Below, piece by piece: positions 6,195 through 11,327 of a stretch of 11,327 nucleotides of DNA (position 1 is its first letter; each line of letters begins with the position of its first letter). This DNA comes from Methanomassiliicoccales archaeon (GTDB lineage: Archaea > Thermoplasmatota > Thermoplasmata > Methanomassiliicoccales > UBA472), in the NCBI GenBank assembly GCA_028679935.1, contig JAJRAL010000003.1:1-11327 (forward strand), written 5' to 3'. A program made the position numbers and the translations under genes. The notes under the pieces are model-generated. The model was not told the DNA's origin, made no database searches, and saw only the letters and a list, made by a program, of their open reading frames with translations.

Positions 6195-6210
6195 GATATC
6201 ACTTGCGATT
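6195..6210 (-). promoter_or_regulatory. Candidate promoter and operator of the epimerase gene, matching the palindrome of the winged-helix gene
   Basis: On the plus strand this reads GATATCACTTGCGATT. The core ATCACTTG-x-GATT matches 4652-4664 in the winged-helix promoter at 12 of 13 bases. On the minus strand the TGATATC part lies about 27-33 bases before ATG 6168 and is the best TATA-like candidate for a leaderless start. An operator overlapping the TATA region would block transcription when bound; this role is inferred. Confidence 0.45.
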
Positions 6211-6240
6211 GAACGGTGCGGGCTCCTATCGATGGAAGAC

Positions 6241-6438
6241 CTACTCCTTGCCCTCGACCTTCTCCGACGTGGCCTTCTCCAACCCGGGGAGGCGCGGACT
6301 CTTACACTTCCAGCACTCCGTCCACTTGTTGATGTTCATCGCGCCGCACTCAGCACAGCGCCAGGTGTCGATATAGCCTATGGGGGCGCAGGTCTCGCAT
6401 TCCAAACCCTCCCCTCTCTTCTTCTCCGCCATCTTCAT
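6241..6438 (-). CDS. Small RanBP2-type zinc-finger protein
   Basis: A 65-residue acidic/basic protein with six cysteines. W26-x-C28-x2-C31-x3-N35-x6-C42-x2-C45 fits the RanBP2-type zinc-finger pattern exactly, including the conserved Trp and Asn; in eukaryotes such fingers bind RNA or ubiquitin. An extra C14-x2-C17 pair lies ahead of it, with no obvious partner pair. No membrane segment is seen, so it should be cytosolic. The ATG (6438-6436) overlaps the TGA of the site-2 protease as ATGA, pointing to one mRNA and coupled translation; ATG 6432, two codons later, is an alternative. Position suggests a role linked to the protease, but the ligand and function are unknown. Confidence 0.75.
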   Translation of the reverse strand: MKMAEKKRGEGLECETCAPIGYIDTWRCAECGAMNINKWTECWKCKSPRLPGLEKATSEKVEGKE

Positions 6439-7571
6439 CCCCCGTGGATCGCCTTGCGTTTGGCGAGCATAAGGTCCATGGCCCGCATCAGGTCGGTGCG
6501 GGTGACGAGGCCGACGAGGCTCCTGCCCTGCACGACGAGCACGCGCCCGATGTTCTTGGCCGACATGATCTTGAACACCTCGACGGCCTGCTCCTCAGGG
6601 CCGATGGTGATCAACGCTCTGGACATGATCTGGCCGACCTTGACCGAGGCGCGCTCGTGCTCCTTGATCTTGGTGACATCCTCCAGGGTGACGACGCCGA
6701 CGGGCACTCCCCCTTCGACCACAGGATAGCCGATGTGGCGCTCGGTCATCATCCGTTGCATCACCTCAGCCAGGGTCGTCTCCGGGGTCACGGTGACGAC
6801 GTTGGAGGTCATGATCTCGCTCACCTTGACGCCCTTCAGAGCCGTGGTGATCTGCGTAATCCTCCACTCCTCGTCCGCGCCAAGGTAGATGAAGAACGCG
6901 ATCAGGATGAGCCAGAAATTGATGAGGACGCCAACGATCGCCATCGCGATCGCCAAGTACTTGCCAATCCAGACGGCGATCTGGGTCGCCCGGAGGAAGT
7001 CCATTCGCTTCGCCAGCTCCGCCCTCAGCACCCTGCCCCCGTCCATCGGGAAGGCGGGCACTAGGTTGAAGAAGCCCAAGAAAAGGTTGTAGAAGGCGAT
7101 GATACTGAGCGTGATGGCGATCGCCTGCACCGCGACCGTGCTGCCGAGGTCGTTGACGACAAGGAAGAGCGGAGTGAAGATGAGCCCTATCAATATCGAG
7201 GAGAGCGGACCGACGAACGCCATCCAGGCCTCGCCCTTCGCCTCGTCCGGAGCGTCCTCGATTTGCGAGAGCCCGCCGAAGATGAAGAGCGTGATGCCCG
7301 AGATCTTGTAACCCCGCCTCACCGCGACGACCGAGTGAGCGAGCTCGTGGATCAGCACCGAGACGAAGAAGATGATGGCCGAGAAGCTTCCCCAGATGAT
7401 CTTCTCGACGTCGGTGATGGGCAGGTCCGCGTAGCCGAGCGGGAAGATGTAGATCGTGACAGCCGAGTATGCGAAGACTATCGCGAACAGGGGCAGGATG
7501 AGCAGTAGGCTGATGTGAAGGAAGACGGGGATGCCGAACAACCTGCCGATCTTTAGGGAGCCGGATGGCAT
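6435..7571 (-). CDS. Site-2 protease (M50B metalloprotease) with two CBS domains
   Basis: A 378-residue intramembrane zinc protease of the S2P family, with the layout known from the Methanocaldococcus enzyme. Residues 1-235 hold about six membrane helices with the zinc motif HELAH at 75-79 and the second zinc-ligand motif NLVPAFPMDGG at 169-179, Asp177 being the ligand. Two CBS domains follow at about 249-303 and 312-368, which in this family sit in the cytoplasm and can bind adenine nucleotides to control activity. Such enzymes cut transmembrane segments of regulators or processed membrane proteins; the substrate here is unknown. The N-terminus (SLKIGRLFGIPVFLH) is typical, supporting ATG 7571. 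It is co-transcribed with the zinc-finger gene by ATGA overlap and lies 117 bases after the large surface protein gene, separated by a terminator. Confidence 0.92.
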   Translation of the reverse strand: MPSGSLKIGRLFGIPVFLHISLLLILPLFAIVFAYSAVTIYIFPLGYADLPITDVEKIIWGSFSAIIFFVSVLIHELAHSVVAVRRGYKISGITLFIFGGLSQIEDAPDEAKGEAWMAFVGPLSSILIGLIFTPLFLVVNDLGSTVAVQAIAITLSIIAFYNLFLGFFNLVPAFPMDGGRVLRAELAKRMDFLRATQIAVWIGKYLAIAMAIVGVLINFWLILIAFFIYLGADEEWRITQITTALKGVKVSEIMTSNVVTVTPETTLAEVMQRMMTERHIGYPVVEGGVPVGVVTLEDVTKIKEHERASVKVGQIMSRALITIGPEEQAVEVFKIMSAKNIGRVLVVQGRSLVGLVTRTDLMRAMDLMLAKRKAIHGG

Positions 7572-7591
7572 CGATTCGCCTTTGCGAGCGC

Positions 7592-7609
7592 GCCCTACTT
7601 ATCCCCTTT
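7592..7609 (-). promoter_or_regulatory. Possible promoter of the site-2 protease and zinc-finger operon
   Basis: On the minus strand AAAGGGGATAAGTAGGGC contains a TATA-like GATAAGTA centred about 29 bases before ATG 7571, consistent with a leaderless or very short leader. Only a weak AAGG lies in front of the ATG. The match to a TATA consensus is moderate. Confidence 0.35.
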
Positions 7610-7651
7610 GATGCGTGGAAGAGCGGCCAGGGCTTCCGCTGGATATCGAAA

Positions 7652-7680
7652 GAATAAGAACTGAGGGGGGCAGAGCCCCC
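7652..7680 (-). terminator. Hairpin terminator of the surface protein gene
   Basis: Nine bases after the TAA stop at 7689-7691, the minus strand forms a G+C stem GGGGGC/GCCCCC (7675-7680 pairing with 7666-7671) with a three-base loop, followed by the T-rich stretch TTCTTATTCTTTC (7651-7663). This is a classic hairpin-plus-T shape and separates the surface protein gene from the protease operon downstream. Confidence 0.65.
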
Positions 7681-7688
7681 GGAAAGGT

Positions 7689-10600
7689 TTAGGGCCGCCT
7701 GAAGAAGGCGTAGCCGAGGATGGCGAAAATGGCCACGATAGAGGCGGCCATCGCCCCGAGCACGATCGCGTTGTTGCCGTTGGTCGTCGAGGAATCGGTC
7801 TTCAGCTTCGAGACATCGACGGTCAGGTTGCCGATCTCGGTGTTTATCGTCGCGACGTCACCCTCGAGCGCCGTCACCCTGCCCTGTAGCTGACCGAGCG
7901 AGGTGATGATCGTTGCGATGCTGTTCTTGATCTCGATGACCGTCGTGTTGATCGCATCAATCTTCACCTCGATCCTGCCCAGGGTGGTCACGATCGTGGC
8001 GACCGTGCCATTGAGGGCGACGAGCTTCGCGTTGATCGCGTCGAGCTTGACCTGGCACTGACCGACCTGGGTGAGGATCGTCGCGACCGTGTTGTTGATG
8101 GTCACTACCCTCGCCTGGATGTCCGTCACGTTCACCAGAATCTCCCCGACCGTCGTGTTCACCAGGGCCAATGTCCCGGATATCGAGACCAGCTTCGCGT
8201 TAATCGCACTGCAGTTCGCCAGGATCATCCCGATGTCGGTCTGGATCACTGCGATGCCGTTCTCAATCGCCAATAGGCGGCCGTCGATGACCGATATGTT
8301 CACCAAGATCGTCCCGATGTCGGTCTGGATGGTCACTAGCGTGTCCTGGATTTCGGATACTTCGGCGTTGATCTCGTCGCAGTTGACCAGCAGCTCACCG
8401 ACGGTCGTGTTGATGTACGCGACGTCGCCCTGGATGGTTATGAGTGTCGCATCGATGTCATCGAGGGTCACGGAGATCGTCCCGATGTCGGTCTGTATCG
8501 TCGCGATATCGTCCTCGATCGATACCAGCGTCGCGTCGATGTCGGACACGTCGACTTGTATCGTGCCGATGTCGGTCTGTATCGTCGCGATATCGCCTTG
8601 GATCGTCACCAGGATCGCGTTGATCTCAGTGATGTTGACCTGGATCGTTCCGATGTCCGTCTGGATTGTCGCAATGTCGCTCTGGATCGATACCAGGGTG
8701 GCGTTGATCGTGTCGAGCGTCGCCGTTATCGTCCCGATGTCGGTCTCAATCGTGGCAATGTCATCCTCGATGCTGACCAGGGTGGCGTTGATGTTCGAGA
8801 TGTCCACCTGGATAAGCCCAACGCTGGTCTGGATCAGCGAGATGTTGCCCTCGATGGCGATCAACCGAGCGTTCCAACCGGTCAGGGTGTCGCTCACCAG
8901 GAAGGTGCGTATCTGGCTGCCGAACTCCGTCTCGCCGAACTGGACCTGCGCGAACAGCGTGTACTCGCCGGCGTCCGCATCGCTCGGGAGAGTGAAGCGG
9001 ATCCGGCACAGGCCATCGGTCATCACGGTCACGTCGCCCGTCAGATCTTGGACCGAACCGTCGGGACCGTAGAGGTCAAGCGACAGGATCGTCACGTCTA
9101 TCGGGATCCCGCGCACCGAGGTCAACATCCAGAAGTCCACCACTTCGCCCGCGAAGTGCATGCTTCCAACATCGAGCGTCACGATGACCGGCGTGTCGTC
9201 GGTCACCTCGAAGACGGTCGTCGCGGTGTTGCCGAACTCATCGGTCAGGTGCAGGTGGTAGAGCCCAGCGAGCGAGAACGGTATGACCGCAGACACGTTC
9301 GCAACTCCCGTCGAGTTCGTCATGCCGTAGGCGATCGGCATGTCCTCGAAGAACAGCGTCACATTCGCGTTGGCTGCGAAGCCTGCCGCCGTCACGTAGA
9401 TGTGCGTCCCTGCCGGACCCTCGAATGGGAAGACGCTGATGGCCGGCGTCCCGATCAGGAACGGCGTCCCAGTGATGAAAGCCAGGGTGGGCATCGTGTC
9501 CGTTCGTATCAAAGCCCAAACGTACGTCTCCTCGGTGTTGACGCCGGAATCGGAGCAGGCGGTCCATGCCTCGCCGTTCCAGAAGTTCAACCTCAGGTCT
9601 TCCTCATTGATGGTCGGAGGCAGGAGCCCTGGATCATAGTAGACCCGTATCTCGATCTGCGTCACTCCTGTCGGATCCTCGAGATGCACGTCCACATAGA
9701 TCCCTGCGTCGATCCCGCCGAATGTTCCTTCAGGGTTCGAATCGTACCTGATGACCCCGACTGTCACGTTGCCCGGGCCCGTCATCGCCACATAGATGCC
9801 ACTGTTCGCAATGTCGTCGAGCGGGTTGCCCTCGGTGATCAGTTCCTTCGTCCCGTTGCCGTCGATCAACTCCGCCGGCGGATAAGGCACCCTCAGCCAC
9901 GGCCTCCAGATGATGTTGCCCGGCACGTCGATCCTGAGGCCGTCGCCCGAACCTGGGGCGTCTCCGCCCGGTCCGCTGACGTTGCCCCACCAGTTGTACC
10001 TGGCATCGAGCACGTCGGACATCGCGTTGCCGACGCCGACCGTGTTGCCGGCGATGTTGTTGAAGTTGACCAGGCTGCCTGGCGAACTGCCGAGCTCGGC
10101 CACGCCCATCACGCCGTTGCTCAATATGTCGTTGAAGAGGATGGTCGTGTTCGCCGCGCCGTCGAGGATTATCGCCACGCCGACGTTGTCCGAGATGTTG
10201 TTGGTCTCGATGTCCACCCCAGCGGTGCCGATGACGTAGATGGCGTTGAGCCAGCCAGTGAGTAGGCTGTCTCCGACGTAGTTGTTGAGGCCTGCGTTGA
10301 AGAACAGCACTCCGGTGGCGGTGTCGCCGATCAGGCTCAGGCCGGTCAGCAGGTTCCCGCTGACATTCACGTCATGCGCCCCCGCCTCGACGAAGATGCC
10401 GTTCCCGCCGATCGTCCCACCGAGGTTAGAGATGTCGTTGGTGAGGATCTGCGCGGTCGCTCCGTTGAGCACGTGGACACCTTTCTGGACCATGCTGTTG
10501 CCGACGCTCGTGCCGTCACCGACGATCACATTCGAGATCACATCGGCCGATGACAAGAGGCCATCTACACGTATCGCTTCGCCTTGGCAGGACACGAAGT

Positions 10601-11327
10601 TGTTCAGGATGATGTGGCCAGTGCCGTAGGTGAATAGGCCCGCGTCGCCGATCTGGACCCCGAACACGTTGGGATCGCTGTCGAAGACGGGATGCCTGAT
10701 GTCGGTGATGTTGTTGCCCACGATGGTGGCGTTCGCGCCGTCAACTATCCTGATGCCCGCGACGAGCCCATTCGCCGGCCCCATGATGTTGAAGCCAGTG
10801 ATCGTCGGGCTCGCCCCGTTGTTCACCAAGATGATGTAGCCGGAGACGCTCGGGTTGGGCGATATGATGTTGGTCGGGTCCGCCCCCATCCCGATCAGCG
10901 TCACGCTGCGGTCGACGGTTATCTCCTCGGTGAAGTTGCCATTGCCGACGTAGATGGCATCGCCCGGCGTTGCGGCGTTGATGCCTCTCTGGATGCTGCC
11001 GCTCAGTTGTGTCACGTAGAGATTGCCAGCCGTCCATCGGACCAATCCCAGACCGCTCTCGTCAAGCGCGTGCCAGACCTTGTCTTCGATCGCGAAGTTC
11101 TGCCCCAGGGTGCTGTTCTCGCCCGTGTTGCCCTCGAAGAGCACCGCGGTGGCGTCGATGTTGCGCGGGCTTCCGATCAACCTGATGTACTGGTCGGTGA
11201 TGCCGGTGAAGGCCATTGGCGCAGCACCGCTGAACGCAACCACCGCTCCGGTGCCCTCGACCCCGATGCCGTTCAATCCTCCGACAACGAGGGAATCAAG
11301 GATCGTCACGATGGTGGTCGCGTTCGA
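7689..11327 (-). CDS. Giant surface protein: beta-helix head, coiled-coil stalk, C-terminal membrane anchor (N-terminus off the window)
   Basis: The frame is open at the window edge and 1212 residues are visible; the GTG at 11309 is internal. In order: the end of an earlier module and a linker (1-110); a right-handed beta-helix (about 110-480) opened by SIQRGINAATPGDAIYVG and closed by YNWWGNVSGPGG; a beta-sandwich (about 500-625); two Ig/TIG-like domains (about 628-710 and 712-812); a heptad coiled coil (818 to about 1177) made of twelve 28-residue repeats and a partial one; a Ser/Thr/Asn linker; and one transmembrane helix (1187-1209) ending in RRP. About two dozen N-x-S/T sequons indicate an exported, N-glycosylated protein. 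There is no PGF-type sorting tail. Expected to stand on the cell surface as a stalked S-layer or adhesion protein. The gene ends at a hairpin terminator. Signal peptide not seen because the 5' end is missing. Confidence 0.88.
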   Translation of the reverse strand, partial: SNATTIVTILDSLVVGGLNGIGVEGTGAVVAFSGAAPMAFTGITDQYIRLIGSPRNIDATAVLFEGNTGENSTLGQNFAIEDKVWHALDESGLGLVRWTAGNLYVTQLSGSIQRGINAATPGDAIYVGNGNFTEEITVDRSVTLIGMGADPTNIISPNPSVSGYIILVNNGASPTITGFNIMGPANGLVAGIRIVDGANATIVGNNITDIRHPVFDSDPNVFGVQIGDAGLFTYGTGHIILNNFVSCQGEAIRVDGLLSSADVISNVIVGDGTSVGNSMVQKGVHVLNGATAQILTNDISNLGGTIGGNGIFVEAGAHDVNVSGNLLTGLSLIGDTATGVLFFNAGLNNYVGDSLLTGWLNAIYVIGTAGVDIETNNISDNVGVAIILDGAANTTILFNDILSNGVMGVAELGSSPGSLVNFNNIAGNTVGVGNAMSDVLDARYNWWGNVSGPGGDAPGSGDGLRIDVPGNIIWRPWLRVPYPPAELIDGNGTKELITEGNPLDDIANSGIYVAMTGPGNVTVGVIRYDSNPEGTFGGIDAGIYVDVHLEDPTGVTQIEIRVYYDPGLLPPTINEEDLRLNFWNGEAWTACSDSGVNTEETYVWALIRTDTMPTLAFITGTPFLIGTPAISVFPFEGPAGTHIYVTAAGFAANANVTLFFEDMPIAYGMTNSTGVANVSAVIPFSLAGLYHLHLTDEFGNTATTVFEVTDDTPVIVTLDVGSMHFAGEVVDFWMLTSVRGIPIDVTILSLDLYGPDGSVQDLTGDVTVMTDGLCRIRFTLPSDADAGEYTLFAQVQFGETEFGSQIRTFLVSDTLTGWNARLIAIEGNISLIQTSVGLIQVDISNINATLVSIEDDIATIETDIGTITATLDTINATLVSIQSDIATIQTDIGTIQVNITEINAILVTIQGDIATIQTDIGTIQVDVSDIDATLVSIEDDIATIQTDIGTISVTLDDIDATLITIQGDVAYINTTVGELLVNCDEINAEVSEIQDTLVTIQTDIGTILVNISVIDGRLLAIENGIAVIQTDIGMILANCSAINAKLVSISGTLALVNTTVGEILVNVTDIQARVVTINNTVATILTQVGQCQVKLDAINAKLVALNGTVATIVTTLGRIEVKIDAINTTVIEIKNSIATIITSLGQLQGRVTALEGDVATINTEIGNLTVDVSKLKTDSSTTNGNNAIVLGAMAASIVAIFAILGYAFFRRP
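7869..8876 (-). repeat. Twelve tandem 84-bp repeats encoding the coiled-coil stalk
   Basis: Twelve consecutive units of exactly 84 bp (28 codons), in frame and without gaps, plus a partial thirteenth down to about 7797. A typical unit reads INATLVSIQSDIATIQTDIG followed by TIQVNITE. Hydrophobic residues fall at unit positions 1, 5, 8, 12, 15, 19, 22 and 26, a strict 3-4 heptad pattern (d and a positions). Units 2-5 (8457-8792) are nearly alike, with a 28-bp identical block in units 4 and 5 (8568-8595 and 8484-8511), while units 9-12 have diverged. Counted from the anchor, unit 12 is nearest the membrane. Confidence 0.9.

Noticed and set aside
7689..7760. Archaeosortase-type (PGF-CTERM) sorting signal at the end of the surface protein
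   Set aside because: The C-terminus has a Ser/Thr/Asn linker, one hydrophobic helix and RRP, but no PGF or similar motif before the helix, so a plain transmembrane anchor fits better.
7869..8876. 84-bp tandem repeats as a CRISPR array or non-coding satellite
   Set aside because: Units are contiguous with no unique spacers, are multiples of three in length, stay in frame and preserve a heptad pattern, so they are coding repeats.
8071..10265. Long plus-strand open frames opposite the surface protein (8071-9072 and 8556-10265)
   Set aside because: They arise from the repeat structure and codon bias of the minus-strand gene. The repeats make sense as heptads only on the minus strand, and no ribosome-binding site or promoter supports the plus-strand frames.

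Overview
The window is about 60% G+C and reads as archaeal. Several genes have TATA-like boxes about 25-40 bases before the start codon. Some starts carry short Shine-Dalgarno sequences of the GGTG or GGAGG type and others look leaderless. The protein families also fit: a site-2 protease with CBS domains, a dolichyl-phosphate-mannose-synthase-like glycosyltransferase with two C-terminal helices, and a small archaeal winged-helix regulator. A high-G+C euryarchaeon, perhaps in or near Thermoplasmatota, is my best guess, but no marker gene here proves the lineage. Six of nine stop codons are TAG, which argues against a pyrrolysine-decoding genome.

Layout. At the left edge is the start of a membrane protein (minus strand, 1-183), then a glutamate-semialdehyde (P5C) dehydrogenase-type aldehyde dehydrogenase (minus). 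From a divergent intergenic region the plus strand then carries a PAP2 lipid phosphatase, an EamA/DMT transporter, a membrane-anchored family 2 glycosyltransferase and a small winged-helix regulator with an elaborate palindromic promoter. After the regulator comes a decayed C-terminal piece of a histidine kinase, running into the tail of a convergent minus-strand NAD-dependent sugar epimerase. Upstream of the epimerase, also on the minus strand, are a small RanBP2-type zinc-finger protein and an M50 site-2 protease with CBS domains, whose stop and start codons overlap as ATGA. A hairpin terminator separates them from a very large surface protein (minus) that fills the right third and runs off the window.

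How it fits together. The PAP2 phosphatase, glycosyltransferase, nucleotide-sugar epimerase and sequon-rich surface protein suggest a loose cell-envelope and glycosylation neighbourhood. That theme is inference from gene families, not a demonstrated pathway.

The most striking item is the surface protein. It has a beta-helix and beta-sandwich head, then twelve tandem 28-residue (84-bp) repeats in perfect heptad register, then a C-terminal transmembrane anchor. This looks like a long coiled-coil stalk, reminiscent of tetrabrachion. The second item is a 16-bp palindrome before the winged-helix gene that recurs with 12 of 13 core bases in the epimerase promoter, hinting at a small local regulon. 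I see no CRISPR array, RNA gene or insertion sequence.
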